This document shows positions 17,983 to 27,238 of a DNA stretch of 64,000 nt, in pieces. The stretch lies in NCBI GenBank assembly GCA_018335925.1, contig JAGXRF010000064.1:1-64000 (forward strand), in the 5' to 3' direction. Each line of letters starts with the position of its first letter. The stretch's first letter is position 1. The notes beneath the pieces were generated by a model, which saw only the letters and a list, made by a program, of their open reading frames with translations, was not told the origin of the DNA and did not search any database. Source of the stretch: Flavobacteriales bacterium. Its GTDB lineage: Bacteria > Bacteroidota > Bacteroidia > Flavobacteriales > Flavobacteriaceae. The translations under genes were made by a program, and so were the position numbers.

Positions 17983-18605
17983 CATGAACTCTTTTTTAAT
18001 CTTCCCAACCAAATAAATCCGAAAGAAAACATCACAAATAAAATAATCAAAACAACCACATTAATATAAAAATCATCTGAAGAAAGTATGTTTCTATCAA
18101 TAAAGTAGTACGGATAATACCCAGAAATTGCTCCTCTTATCCAAATAAATAGCAAATACAAAGCCGGATAAATCAACCATTTCGGAATCATTTGGTACCG
18201 AAGCTCTGAGGTTTTCTCTTTGGCAAACCAAACCAAAAGGAGCAAAATCGGATTAACACTATGCAACATTTCATCTGCTAATCGACTCCATCCGGTTGGA
18301 TTCCAAACAAACCTAAGTGCTACTTGATACACCAAACCAACCATAAACAAATACATCGTAACTGCCGTAAGCGATCCATTTTGGCTAGTCCATGCTTTTT
18401 GATTTGCATAAAAAATTAAGTAAAAACCAGCCAATAGGTTGGTTAATATGGTAAAATAACTAAAAAATCGAAGACTGCTCTCCACAACACCTAAAGTAGT
18501 ATTCTGAAAATACAAGATAGCTTGCAACACTACCGAAGCAAGTATCAACAACCCTAAAAGGCGTATGGTATTATTGGAGATGTTTTTTAGCATGTAATTC
18601 TGCAA
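17982..18605 (-). CDS. Pr6Pr family membrane protein
   Basis: About 207 aa with six predicted transmembrane helices. The segment [18 protein letters not shown] followed by [12 protein letters not shown] matches the Pr6Pr (FAR-17a/AIG1-like) family of six-helix proteins of unknown function. The start overlaps the end of pepT by 35 bp (or 23 bp if the in-frame ATG at 18593 is used), so it is probably translated from the pepT transcript. Confidence 0.75.
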   Translation of the reverse strand: MQNYMLKNISNNTIRLLGLLILASVVLQAILYFQNTTLGVVESSLRFFSYFTILTNLLAGFYLIFYANQKAWTSQNGSLTAVTMYLFMVGLVYQVALRFVWNPTGWSRLADEMLHSVNPILLLLVWFAKEKTSELRYQMIPKWLIYPALYLLFIWIRGAISGYYPYYFIDRNILSSDDFYINVVVLIILFVMFSFGFIWLGRLKKSS

Positions 18606-19821
18606 TTTTTACAATTACTTCCATCGCTTTTTCCATGCTTTCTAAAGGAACATATTCGTATTTCCCATGAAAGTTATGTCCACCCGCAAAAATATTCGGA
18701 CATGGCAATCCTTTATAGGACAACTGACTTCCATCTGTTCCTCCTCTAATCGGTTTGATGATTGGTTTGATATCTAAAGCTTTCATCGCTTTTTCAGCCA
18801 ATTTTACAATATGAAATACCGGCTCAACCTTTTCTCTCATATTGTAATATTGGTCGTTGATTTCACACTCTACAATCGGAGCACCGAACTTTTTTTGGTA
18901 TTTGTGGTTAATTTTTGCTACAATTTTCTCCACCATTTTTTTACGTTTTGCAAACTTTTTGGCATTGTGATCGCGAATAATCATCGATAATTTGGTTTGC
19001 TCAATGGTCCCTTCAACATGTGCAACATGGAAAAAACCTTCATAACCAGAAGTTTTTTCAGGCACTTCGTTTTTGGGCAATGCCTTCATAAATTTTTGAG
19101 CTAATAACAACGAGTTGACCATCTTTCCTTTGGCATATCCGGGATGTACACTTTTTCCGTGAAAAACCAAAGTTGCTCCAGCAGCATTAAAATTTTCGTA
19201 TTCCAACTCCCCTATTTCGCTTCCATCCATGGTATAAGCCCAATCAGCTCCGAATTTTTCTACATCAAATAAATGAGCTCCTCTGCCAATTTCTTCATCT
19301 GGGGTAAAACCAACTCTTATTTTTCCGTGCGGAATTTCAGGGTGTTGTACCAAATAATCCATGGCACAAATAATTTCTGTAATTCCAGCTTTATCATCAG
19401 CTCCTAATAACGTATTGCCATCAGTGGTAATCAAAGTCTGCCCAATGTAATTTTTTAGTTCCGGGAAATAGTCCGGTGATAAAACAATTCCTTTTCTTTT
19501 ATTCAAAACGATGTCTTGTCCTTGGTAATTTTTCACCACTTTAGGTTTCACATTGGTACCTGAAAAATCAGGGGAAGTATCGTAATGAGAAACAAATCCA
19601 ATGGTAGGAACATCTATGGCAATATTGGATGGCAAAGTAGCCATGATATATCCATTTTTATCCATTTCTACCTCTTGCAATCCAATTGCTTTCAATTCTT
19701 TTACCAAAACTTTGGCCAAATCTAATTGCTTTTTGGTACTTGGAGTGGTTTTAGAAGATGCATCCGATTGGGTATCTATTTGTACATATTGTAAAAATCG
19801 TTCTAAAATTTTATCTCTCAT
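18571..19821 (-). CDS. pepT: Peptidase T (tripeptidase)
   Basis: 416 aa, M20B zinc aminopeptidase that removes the N-terminal residue of tripeptides in the cytoplasm. Metal ligands are seen in [19 protein letters not shown] (bridging Asp), [14 protein letters not shown] (catalytic Glu-Glu) and the C-terminal [17 protein letters not shown]. Full length. A -7 box lies about 25 bp upstream. Confidence 0.95.
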   Translation of the reverse strand: MRDKILERFLQYVQIDTQSDASSKTTPSTKKQLDLAKVLVKELKAIGLQEVEMDKNGYIMATLPSNIAIDVPTIGFVSHYDTSPDFSGTNVKPKVVKNYQGQDIVLNKRKGIVLSPDYFPELKNYIGQTLITTDGNTLLGADDKAGITEIICAMDYLVQHPEIPHGKIRVGFTPDEEIGRGAHLFDVEKFGADWAYTMDGSEIGELEYENFNAAGATLVFHGKSVHPGYAKGKMVNSLLLAQKFMKALPKNEVPEKTSGYEGFFHVAHVEGTIEQTKLSMIIRDHNAKKFAKRKKMVEKIVAKINHKYQKKFGAPIVECEINDQYYNMREKVEPVFHIVKLAEKAMKALDIKPIIKPIRGGTDGSQLSYKGLPCPNIFAGGHNFHGKYEYVPLESMEKAMEVIVKIAELHAKKHLQ

Positions 19822-19846
19822 ATTAAAAATTGAAAATTCATCTCTT

Positions 19847-19854
19847 CAAAATTA
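19847..19854 (-). promoter_or_regulatory. -7 box for pepT
   Basis: TAATTTTG on the minus strand matches TAnnTTTG, 25 bp before the ATG. Confidence 0.5.
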
Positions 19855-19938
19855 ACAAAAGAAAATGGGAAATGCGTTGGGAAATCTCACAAAAAAACCA
19901 AATTTGGTGACAAGCAGGTAAAGTTGCATATGATACTT

Positions 19939-19946
19939 TATATTTG
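19939..19946 (+). promoter_or_regulatory. -7 box for dapD
   Basis: TATATTTG, 31 bp before the chosen ATG at 19978. Confidence 0.6.
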
Positions 19947-19977
19947 CACTACAAACAATTGAAATGGAATTTTGCAT

Positions 19978-20802
19978 ATGAACTTAAATCACTTACAAAG
20001 CTTGATTGAAAACGCTTGGGAAAACCGAGCACTACTTCAAGAAGAATCAACAACCAACGCTATTAGAGAAGTAATTGGCTTATTAGATGAAGGTAAATTA
20101 AGAGTTGCTGAACCAACCAACAGTGGTTCTTGGCAAGTGAATGAATGGGTAAAAAAAGCAGTGGTATTGTATTTTCCCATCCAAAAAATGGAGACATTAG
20201 AAGTTGGAATTTTTGAATACCACGACAAAATGCCTTTGAAAAGAGGTTATGCAGAAAAAGGAATTAGAGTAGTTCCAAACGCGGTTGCTCGTCATGGGGC
20301 ATACATATCTAAAGGTGTCATCATGATGCCTAGTTATGTTAACATTGGAGCTTATGTAGATGAAGGCACCATGGTAGATACTTGGGCTACGGTAGGAAGT
20401 TGTGCCCAAATTGGTAAAGATGTGCATTTAAGTGGAGGTGTAGGTATTGGAGGAGTTTTAGAACCTTTACAAGCTGCACCTGTAATTATTGAGGATGGTG
20501 CTTTTATTGGATCAAGATGTATTGTAGTAGAAGGAGTTAGAGTAGAAAAAGAAGCGGTATTAGGGGCTAATGTGGTACTAACAGCATCCACCAAAATTAT
20601 TGATGTAACCGGAAGCGAACCTGTGGAATACAAAGGCTATGTACCTGCAAGAAGCGTAGTTATTCCGGGTAGTTACACCAAAACCTTTGCTGCTGGTGAT
20701 TACCAAGTACCATGTGCATTGATTATCGGACAAAGGAAGCCTTCTACCGATTTAAAAACCTCATTAAACGATGCATTAAGAGAGTACAATGTAGCAGTTT
20801 AA
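19978..20802 (+). CDS. dapD: Tetrahydrodipicolinate N-succinyltransferase
   Basis: 274 aa. Transfers succinyl from succinyl-CoA to tetrahydrodipicolinate in the succinylase branch of lysine and diaminopimelate synthesis. The middle and C-terminal part is a left-handed beta-helix with hexapeptide repeats (GAYISKGVIMMPSYVNIGAY, GTMVDTWATVGSCAQIG). The N-terminus is the usual helical domain. A TTG two codons upstream is in frame, but the ATG giving MNLNHLQSLI is preferred. Single-gene transcript ending at the terminator at 20823. Confidence 0.95.
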   Translation: MNLNHLQSLIENAWENRALLQEESTTNAIREVIGLLDEGKLRVAEPTNSGSWQVNEWVKKAVVLYFPIQKMETLEVGIFEYHDKMPLKRGYAEKGIRVVPNAVARHGAYISKGVIMMPSYVNIGAYVDEGTMVDTWATVGSCAQIGKDVHLSGGVGIGGVLEPLQAAPVIIEDGAFIGSRCIVVEGVRVEKEAVLGANVVLTASTKIIDVTGSEPVEYKGYVPARSVVIPGSYTKTFAAGDYQVPCALIIGQRKPSTDLKTSLNDALREYNVAV

Positions 20803-20822
20803 ATCGTCAAAAATAAGAATTC

Positions 20823-20859
20823 AAAGCTCATTCAAAGCACCTTTTTGGATGAGCTTTTC
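20823..20859 (+). terminator. Terminator after dapD
   Basis: AAAGCTCATTC pairs with GGATGAGCTTT (one G-T pair) and is followed by TTTCT. Confidence 0.7.
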
Positions 20860-20894
20860 TAATTCTGTTAAGGTAAAAATGCAGTAAAATTTAC

Positions 20895-20902
20895 TACATT
20901 TG
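20895..20902 (+). promoter_or_regulatory. -7 box for the Uma2 gene
   Basis: TACATTTG, 17 bp before the ATG at 20920. Confidence 0.6.
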
Positions 20903-20919
20903 TTCATCATACTTTTTTT

Positions 20920-21507
20920 ATGAGCGTAGTTACTAATTTTTCTGATTTAGATTTGAACAAAACTTACACTTATGCAGACTACCTCAATTGGCAGTTTCAA
21001 GAGCGTGTGGAGTTAATCAAAGGATTTATCAAAAAAATGAGTCCAGCTCCGAGCAGAAGACATCAAATAGTTTCCCTTAATCTTTCTGTAGTATTTTATA
21101 ACGCATTTCAAAAGTCCCATTGTAGTGTGTATGTTGCTCCCTTTGATGTAAGATTACCCATTCCGAACAAAACCAAAGATACTACGGTAGTTCAACCTGA
21201 TATTTGTATTATTTGTGACGAATCAAAATTAGATGACAAAGGGTGTAACGGAGCTCCTGATTTAATTGTGGAAATTATTTCTGCCGGAAATGCCAAACAC
21301 GATGCAGACACCAAATTTAAATTGTATGAAGAAGCCGGAGTTAAGGAATATTGGATGGTGTATCCGGAAGAAAAAAACATCTTTTTATATTACTTGTCTC
21401 ATCAGCAATACATAGGCACCAAGCCATTCACAGAAGGAGAAATTTTGCAGAGCAAAACTTTTCCGGACTTAAAAATTCCTGTCGATGATATTTTTGAAAA
21501 AATTTAA
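20920..21507 (+). CDS. Uma2 family endonuclease-like protein (DUF820)
   Basis: 195 aa with the PD-(D/E)xK nuclease fold. The catalytic pattern is seen as QPDICII (Asp) then PDLIVEIIS (Glu) with a following Lys, and GVKEYWMVYPEEKNIFLY matches the C-terminal half of Uma2 proteins. They are very abundant in cyanobacteria and sporadic elsewhere; the role is uncertain. It ends 6 bp before the glycosyltransferase cluster but need not be related to it. Confidence 0.85.
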   Translation: MSVVTNFSDLDLNKTYTYADYLNWQFQERVELIKGFIKKMSPAPSRRHQIVSLNLSVVFYNAFQKSHCSVYVAPFDVRLPIPNKTKDTTVVQPDICIICDESKLDDKGCNGAPDLIVEIISAGNAKHDADTKFKLYEEAGVKEYWMVYPEEKNIFLYYLSHQQYIGTKPFTEGEILQSKTFPDLKIPVDDIFEKI

Positions 21508-21513
21508 TGGACA

Positions 21514-22626
21514 ATGCGGATAGGTTTTGATGCCAAACGATTGTTTCATAACCAAACTGGATTAGGAAATTACAGCAGAGATTTGGTTCGGATTTTACAT
21601 CAGTACTATCCTGAAAACTCCTATATTTTATTTAACCCAAAACCAAAAAAAAATCCACGTTTTCAACTTTCTTCCCCGCAAATCATCGAAATTAATCCGA
21701 AAGGATTTTGGAAAAACATCAAAAGTTTATGGAGAAGTTGGGGAATGAGTTTGGCATTTAAAAAACTTCCATTGGATATTTACCACGGATTAAGTGGAGA
21801 GTTACCAATTGGTATTCCATCTAATGTAAAAAAAATTGTGACCATACACGATTTGATTTTCTTACGACACCCAGAATGGTACAACGCATTAGATGTAAAA
21901 ATCCATCACAAAAAATTTGCATACGCTTGTAAAAAAGCAGACATCATTATTGCAATAAGTGAGCAAACCAAACGAGATATTGTACATTATTTAAAAGTTC
22001 CGGAACATAAAATAGAAGTCATTTACCAAGGATGTCACGAAGTATTTAAGCATTCCTTTTCGGTAGAAGAAAAAAAAGAATTTGCACAACTACACCAATT
22101 ACCCAAACAATTTTTATTGTACGTGGGTACCATAGAGCCACGAAAAAACGCTTTGGAAATTGTCAAAGCTATTCAAGGAACCGATTATCATTTGGTTTTG
22201 GTTGGGAAGAAAACCAAGTATTTTGAACAAATTCAGGCTTTTGTGCAACAACACCAAATGGAACATCAACTTACTGTTTTCAGGCATTTAGAACTTGCTC
22301 AATTGAGCATGCTGTATCAGTTGGCAAGCATTTTTATTTATCCTTCTCATTTTGAAGGCTTTGGAATTCCTATTTTAGAAGCTTTGTTTTGTCAAACTCC
22401 GGTAATTACCAACCAAGAAGGTGTTTTTCCGGAAGTTGGTGGACCTAATTCTTATTATGTAGATGTGAAACAAACCAACCAACTTAAGCATGCCATACAG
22501 CATTTGATGGAGCATCCTGAATTAAGAGATGCCATGAGTATTGAAGGTTTGCGATTTGCCCAAAAGTTTAATGACGATGTCATTGCCAAAAACTGGATGG
22601 CTTTATACCAAAAATTAATGCAATGA
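21514..22626 (+). CDS. Family 4 glycosyltransferase
   Basis: 370 aa, GT-B fold. N-terminal MRIGFDAKRLFHNQTGLGNYSRDL is typical of mannosyltransferase-like GT4 proteins. The C-terminal donor domain has LLYVGTIEPRKN (near 205) and the EX7E-type region PSHFEGFGIPILEA (near 281). It transfers a nucleotide sugar onto a surface glycan or lipid carrier in the cytoplasm. First gene of a four-gene co-directional cluster. Confidence 0.9.
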   Translation: MRIGFDAKRLFHNQTGLGNYSRDLVRILHQYYPENSYILFNPKPKKNPRFQLSSPQIIEINPKGFWKNIKSLWRSWGMSLAFKKLPLDIYHGLSGELPIGIPSNVKKIVTIHDLIFLRHPEWYNALDVKIHHKKFAYACKKADIIIAISEQTKRDIVHYLKVPEHKIEVIYQGCHEVFKHSFSVEEKKEFAQLHQLPKQFLLYVGTIEPRKNALEIVKAIQGTDYHLVLVGKKTKYFEQIQAFVQQHQMEHQLTVFRHLELAQLSMLYQLASIFIYPSHFEGFGIPILEALFCQTPVITNQEGVFPEVGGPNSYYVDVKQTNQLKHAIQHLMEHPELRDAMSIEGLRFAQKFNDDVIAKNWMALYQKLMQ

Positions 22627-22699
22627 AAGATGAAAAATTGACCTTTATTCAATACATTATTTGTTAATAATAAAAAATTGAAATTAATCTTTTCTTACT

Positions 22700-22732
22700 C
22701 CCCTCTCCTTTGGAGAGGGGCTGGGGGTGAGG
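22700..22732 (+). repeat. Interspersed palindromic repeat
   Basis: CCCCTCTCC TTT GGAGAGGGG is a perfect 9-bp-arm hairpin followed by CTGGGGGTGAGG. I recall this element as common between genes in Bacteroidetes genomes. It is GC-rich compared with its surroundings, and in the frame of the next gene it would add false residues upstream of the real start. Confidence 0.75.
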
Positions 22733-22746
22733 TAAAAAATAAACCA

Positions 22747-23622
22747 ATGAAAGTAGCAGGATTTACCTTTGTTCGAAATGCCATAAAATATGACTATCCA
22801 ATTGTGGAAGCCATTCAATCGATATTGCCTATTTGCGATGAAGTTGTAGTTGCTGTTGGAAATTCAGAAGATGGAACGCTTGAACTCATTCAAAGTATCC
22901 AAGATCCAAAAATTAAAATCATCACCACTATTTGGGACGACCAATTAAGAGAGGGTGGCAAGGTGTTGGCTGTAGAAACCAACAAAGCTTTTCAGGCAAT
23001 AAGTAAAGATGTAGATTGGTGTTTTTATATTCAAGGAGATGAGTGTCTGCACGAAAAATACTTGCCTATAGTACAACAAGCCATGAAAGATTATTTAAAT
23101 CAACCCGCAGTGGAAGGCTTGTTATTTGATTACAAACATTTTTATGGATCTTACGACTATTATGCACAATCCAGAAGATGGTACCGAAAAGAAATTCGAG
23201 TAGTGAGAAACCAACCGCAAATCTCCTCATACAAAGATGCCCAAGGATTTAGAAAAGCAGGAAGAAAACTAAAAGTAAAACAAATTCCAGCTGAAATTTA
23301 TCATTACGGATGGGTAAAACCTCCCGAAGGCTACAAACTGAAGTTCAGAGACTTTGGGAAAATGTATCACGAAAATCATGAAAACAGCGAAGTTGCGAAG
23401 GAGACATTTGAATTTACTTTTGACAATGCCGGGACACTGATTCCGTTTGCAGATACCCATCCAAAAGTTTTTCAACCTAGAGTGGAAAGAATGAATTGGA
23501 AACTTACTTTTGACCCTAGCAAGGTAAGTTACCAACCAAGTTTAAAAGAAAAAATTTTGGGTTGGATTGAAAAAATCACCGGATACCGTATGTTTGAATA
23601 CAAAAACTACCAAAAGATTTGA
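22747..23622 (+). CDS. Family 2 glycosyltransferase
   Basis: 291 aa. GT-A fold with the nucleotide-binding N-terminus and FYIQGDECLH (near residue 92), in which QGDE replaces the usual DxD. The start at 22747 (MKVAGFTFVRNA) is chosen because an upstream extension would translate an interspersed repeat. Co-directional with the other transferases; the stop TGA overlaps the TTG start of the next gene. Substrate unknown. Confidence 0.85.
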   Translation: MKVAGFTFVRNAIKYDYPIVEAIQSILPICDEVVVAVGNSEDGTLELIQSIQDPKIKIITTIWDDQLREGGKVLAVETNKAFQAISKDVDWCFYIQGDECLHEKYLPIVQQAMKDYLNQPAVEGLLFDYKHFYGSYDYYAQSRRWYRKEIRVVRNQPQISSYKDAQGFRKAGRKLKVKQIPAEIYHYGWVKPPEGYKLKFRDFGKMYHENHENSEVAKETFEFTFDNAGTLIPFADTHPKVFQPRVERMNWKLTFDPSKVSYQPSLKEKILGWIEKITGYRMFEYKNYQKI

Positions 23623-24656
23623 AATTAAAAGCTGCCATTGTTGAACCTGGATCTTCGCATGAAGAATGCATGGATAGTTGGTTGCTTTTTTTACAAGCCG
23701 ATTACCAATGCGATATCGTTGCTTCAGATGAAGTCATGCATAGAATTGAACACTTAAATGCTACTAAAAAATTAGTTTTTGCTGAAAAATCTTCCTCTTG
23801 GAAAAAAGCATGGTTTATTTACCAAACCATCTTAAAAAACCAATACGATGTCGTTATTTTTAATACTTGCCAAGGCAATGTGGTTCGAAATATTTGTTGG
23901 TTGCCAAAACCAAAAAAAACAAAATATATCGGATTGGTACATGATGGAAGTAAACTGCTACATAGCGGTACCCAAAAAATAATCTCCAAAAAAATACACC
24001 AATACTTTGTTTTGGCACAATACATTGCTCAAAATATCCAAAAGCAAAATGCCAATATAAAAACAGATTGGATTTATTTGATTTTCAACCAACGAAGTGT
24101 TACCAAACTTTCAAAAAACTCTAATGAAATTTGGATAACCGTACCGGGAAGAATTCATTCTAGCAGAAAAAACTACGAGCAATTATTGGATGATTGGAAC
24201 ACCATTGAAATTCCGGAGAATTGGAAACTCATTTTATTAGGAAGCTTAGACCCAAACAAAGATGATTTTCATTTACATCTTTCAAAAAAAATCAAACAAC
24301 ACCCGAAACAGCAACAAATCATCACTTTTAACGGATTTATTCCGTACGATACCTACGAAAGTTATATTACACAATCCGATTTTATCGTGCCTTATACCCA
24401 CGATAAGGATGCAGATATTTGGCAGTACAATCAGTTTAGAATTACAGGATCTTATGCAAGTGCCTTTGGCAAAAAAATTCCGTTAGTTTTGCCAGAAAAA
24501 GACCAATTATCTACAGATTTTCAAAATTCTGCTTATTTTTATTCAACCGATTGGATTTCTTGTATTCATAAAGCATTGCAACAACCAAAAGCTTTGTATC
24601 AAAATGAATTTTGGGAAATAGATCATCATACAAAAAAATTAAAAAGCTATTTGTAA
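23619..24656 (+). CDS. Glycosyltransferase-like protein, TTG start
   Basis: 345 aa. The C-terminal half has the Rossmann-like GT-B donor domain (VPGRIHSSRKNYEQLL, KLILLGSLDPNKDD, FNGFIPYDTYESYI). The N-terminal half is divergent. It opens at TTG (23619), whose last two bases are part of the preceding TGA stop, suggesting coupling; the next in-frame ATG would delete about 17 residues. It ends directly before the next gene (TAA ATG). Acceptor and donor are unknown. Confidence 0.75.
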   Translation: MKLKAAIVEPGSSHEECMDSWLLFLQADYQCDIVASDEVMHRIEHLNATKKLVFAEKSSSWKKAWFIYQTILKNQYDVVIFNTCQGNVVRNICWLPKPKKTKYIGLVHDGSKLLHSGTQKIISKKIHQYFVLAQYIAQNIQKQNANIKTDWIYLIFNQRSVTKLSKNSNEIWITVPGRIHSSRKNYEQLLDDWNTIEIPENWKLILLGSLDPNKDDFHLHLSKKIKQHPKQQQIITFNGFIPYDTYESYITQSDFIVPYTHDKDADIWQYNQFRITGSYASAFGKKIPLVLPEKDQLSTDFQNSAYFYSTDWISCIHKALQQPKALYQNEFWEIDHHTKKLKSYL

Positions 24657-25775
24657 ATGCAAAATCAGTTACCACATATTGCATTTATGAATACCATTTC
24701 CGGTTGGGGAGGTGGTGAAAAATGGCATTTTGATTATGCGGTTTTGTTGGCAGAAAAAGGCTTTACCATTAGTTTTATTTGTGCCAAGAATAGCGTTTTA
24801 CATGAACGATTGTTAGCTTATCCGAATATTAAATTGCACTTTTTAAAAAGTACCAACTTTAGTGTATTCTATATAGGTAAGCTTCAAAAACTTCGCAATT
24901 TTTTAAAAAAAAACCAAGTAGATCAAATTTGGATTAATTTTCCGAAAGACCTAAAAATTGGAGCATTGGCTGCACATCAAGCCAAAGTAAAAACCATTGG
25001 ATATGTGAGAGGCATTCCAAAACCAATCAAAAATTCTTTTACCAACCGATGGCTTTTTCAAAAGTATGTAACCAACATCATTGCCAATTCTCTGGCTACT
25101 AAAAAATCTATTCTGGCAAACAATGCCAATTTGTTTCCTGAAGATAAAATTAAAGTGTTGTACAATTGGGTGGCAATGGAAACATCTCACACAAACAAAA
25201 AGAAAAATGATGTTTTCACTTTAGGTTTTGTGGGCAGATTGGCTCCAGAAAAAAATCCGTTGTTTTTGGTTCGTTTAGCTGAGATTTTAAAACAAAAAGG
25301 CATTTCTTTTCAATTTTTGATTGCTGGAGTTGGAAGTTTAGAAACGGATTTACGTAAGCAAATTCATGAAAAAGAAGTACAAAACTACTTTCAATTATTA
25401 GGCTTTTGTGAAGATATCGAAGCTGTTTTTTCGCAATTAGATATATTGATTGTACCATCTGTTTGGGAAGGATTTGGCTATGTAGTAGTGGAAGCTGCCA
25501 AATACCAAGTACCAAGTTTGGCCTTTAAAACAAGTAGTTTTTTAGAAATCATTCAAAACGAAAAAACCGGAAAATTGTTTGATATGAACGATGCCAATGC
25601 TATGGCAGAAACTATTATACAATTACAAAAACAACCGGAAAAAGTTGAAGAATTAGGCAAACAAGCCAAAGAGTTTTGTTCCAAGTATTTTTCAAAAGAG
25701 GTGGTTGTAAATGAATTTACCAACTATGTTCTGCAGCTGCATCAAGCGAATCAATCCCCTCTTCTATCCAAGTAA
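24657..25775 (+). CDS. Family 4 glycosyltransferase
   Basis: 372 aa, GT-B. N-terminal NTISGWGGGEKWHFDYAVLL is the acceptor-side glycine loop. The donor domain shows GFVGRLAPEKNPL (near 195) and PSVWEGFGYVVVEAA (near 268), the EX7E motif. It starts one base after the previous stop. Its last 59 bp overlap the 3' end of the convergent glycosyltransferase gene on the other strand. Confidence 0.9.
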   Translation: MQNQLPHIAFMNTISGWGGGEKWHFDYAVLLAEKGFTISFICAKNSVLHERLLAYPNIKLHFLKSTNFSVFYIGKLQKLRNFLKKNQVDQIWINFPKDLKIGALAAHQAKVKTIGYVRGIPKPIKNSFTNRWLFQKYVTNIIANSLATKKSILANNANLFPEDKIKVLYNWVAMETSHTNKKKNDVFTLGFVGRLAPEKNPLFLVRLAEILKQKGISFQFLIAGVGSLETDLRKQIHEKEVQNYFQLLGFCEDIEAVFSQLDILIVPSVWEGFGYVVVEAAKYQVPSLAFKTSSFLEIIQNEKTGKLFDMNDANAMAETIIQLQKQPEKVEELGKQAKEFCSKYFSKEVVVNEFTNYVLQLHQANQSPLLSK

Positions 25776-26559
25776 TTTTGTGTTGGATGTTATAATCGCG
25801 TATCCCTCTATTTTTTTTCCATATTTCAGGCTTTTCGTATCCTCTCGGATGATCTAAGTGCACACAAATTGCCTCATAGCGAATTTGTTTCGAAACCAAA
25901 CCCAAATTAAACAATCGCTCCCCTAATTCCCTATCCAAGCCACCGTATTGCATGGCATGGTTAAAGCCATTTACAGCTAATAAATCCGATTTGAAACCCG
26001 AAGAATTATGCCCGTTCCAGCTTCTTTTGGTTGGAGTAATCCAGTTCATAAAATGTGCAAAAAACTTCCATTGGGTTAATTTGGTGCACTTAAAATTAAT
26101 GGGCAAACCTTTCTTAGCCAACCACGATACCCGAAAACATTTTTGTTGTACAATGTCCTCCTCAGTAATGGCTTCAGAAATCGACATGGGTAACTTAAAA
26201 TAACCTCCAGACAAAAAATAACCTTCTTCTTTATTATCTAAATGCACTTGAATAAAGTCGTTTCTAGGAATACAATCTCCATCGGTAAATAACAAATAAT
26301 CTGAAGAAGCATGCAAAATGGCTCTGTTTAAAATTTTGGACTTTTGAAAGCCTTCATCCGGATGCCAAACATGTTTAATAGGATGTGCAAACCAACTTCT
26401 GCAAGCATCTATTAATTGTTTGGTAGCTTCGGTTGAACCATCATCTGCAATTACCAACTCAAAATTGGTTTCTGTTTGTTCTCTAAAACCAACCAACACA
26501 TTTCGGAGCCAACGTTCCGAATTGTAGGTGGTGACGATAACAGAAATTTTTGGTTGCAT
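25717..26559 (-). CDS. Family 2 glycosyltransferase
   Basis: 280 aa. GT-A fold: VTTYNSERWL, IADDGSTEATKQ, and DGDCIPRNDF (DxD-type, near 94). The C-terminal GGLDRELGERLFNLGL is like the galactosyltransferase-type segment of chondroitin-synthase-like family 2 enzymes. It lies on the opposite strand to the preceding four genes but probably serves the same surface glycan. Confidence 0.88.
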   Translation of the reverse strand: MQPKISVIVTTYNSERWLRNVLVGFREQTETNFELVIADDGSTEATKQLIDACRSWFAHPIKHVWHPDEGFQKSKILNRAILHASSDYLLFTDGDCIPRNDFIQVHLDNKEEGYFLSGGYFKLPMSISEAITEEDIVQQKCFRVSWLAKKGLPINFKCTKLTQWKFFAHFMNWITPTKRSWNGHNSSGFKSDLLAVNGFNHAMQYGGLDRELGERLFNLGLVSKQIRYEAICVHLDHPRGYEKPEIWKKNRGIRDYNIQHKITWIEEGIDSLDAAAEHSW

Positions 26560-26659
26560 GCAACTAATTTAAACGAAATCCAACGAATATGGAATCGGAA
26601 AAATACAATCTTTTTCTGCAAAAACCTTTGAAAGTAGTTATTTTTACCAAAAAAATATA

Positions 26660-27229
26660 ATGGAAGATATTTCTGCATTGGTGCACCAAGCATTTCAGGT
26701 GATACAACAAGGGGGAATCATACTATACCCTACCGATACGGTTTGGGGAATTGGCTGTGATGCCACCAACGAAGCCGCGGTACAACGAATATATGATTTG
26801 AAAAAAAGAACCGAATCAAAAAGCATGATTGTATTGGTAAACGGAGATCGATTGATGCATCAAATGTTTACAGAAATACCGGAAACCGCATGGCAAATCT
26901 GGGATTTTGCGACCAAACCAACCACTTTAGTTTTAGAAAAACCAAGAAATGTAGCACCCAATTTAATTGCTGATGACAATAGTTTGGGAGTTCGAATTGT
27001 TAAAGAACCTTTTTGCTATAAATTAATTGAACGAATGAAAAAGCCTTTGGTTTCCACTTCAGCAAATATTTCAGGACAACCTACTCCTACTAGCTTTCGC
27101 GACATTGCTCCGGAAATTGTGCAAGGAGTAGATTATGTTGTACCTTTGCACCTCGATAAAAAAAACCAGCAAGCATCGAGCATCATCAAACTCGGACTAG
27201 ACATGCAGGTGAAAGTGATTCGAAAATAA
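26660..27229 (+). CDS. L-threonylcarbamoyladenylate synthase, Sua5/YciO/YrdC family
   Basis: 189 aa, the single-domain YrdC form. GGIILYPTDTVWGIGCDATN, LKKRTESKSMIVLV and STSANISGQPTP are the conserved nucleotide- and threonine-binding stretches. It makes TC-AMP for t6A37 in ANN-reading tRNAs. It lies 9 bp before the CCA-adding enzyme, giving a tRNA-maturation pair. Confidence 0.93.
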   Translation: MEDISALVHQAFQVIQQGGIILYPTDTVWGIGCDATNEAAVQRIYDLKKRTESKSMIVLVNGDRLMHQMFTEIPETAWQIWDFATKPTTLVLEKPRNVAPNLIADDNSLGVRIVKEPFCYKLIERMKKPLVSTSANISGQPTPTSFRDIAPEIVQGVDYVVPLHLDKKNQQASSIIKLGLDMQVKVIRK

Positions 27230-27238
27230 GGTGTATTC

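Noticed and set aside
17659..18012. Minus-strand open frame of 117 aa
   Set aside because: Antisense of the Asp/Glu-rich gene; the arginine- and leucine-rich product is a codon artefact.
20920..21507. Uma2 protein as part of a defence island
   Set aside because: No other defence genes are adjacent, and Uma2 proteins are common singletons.
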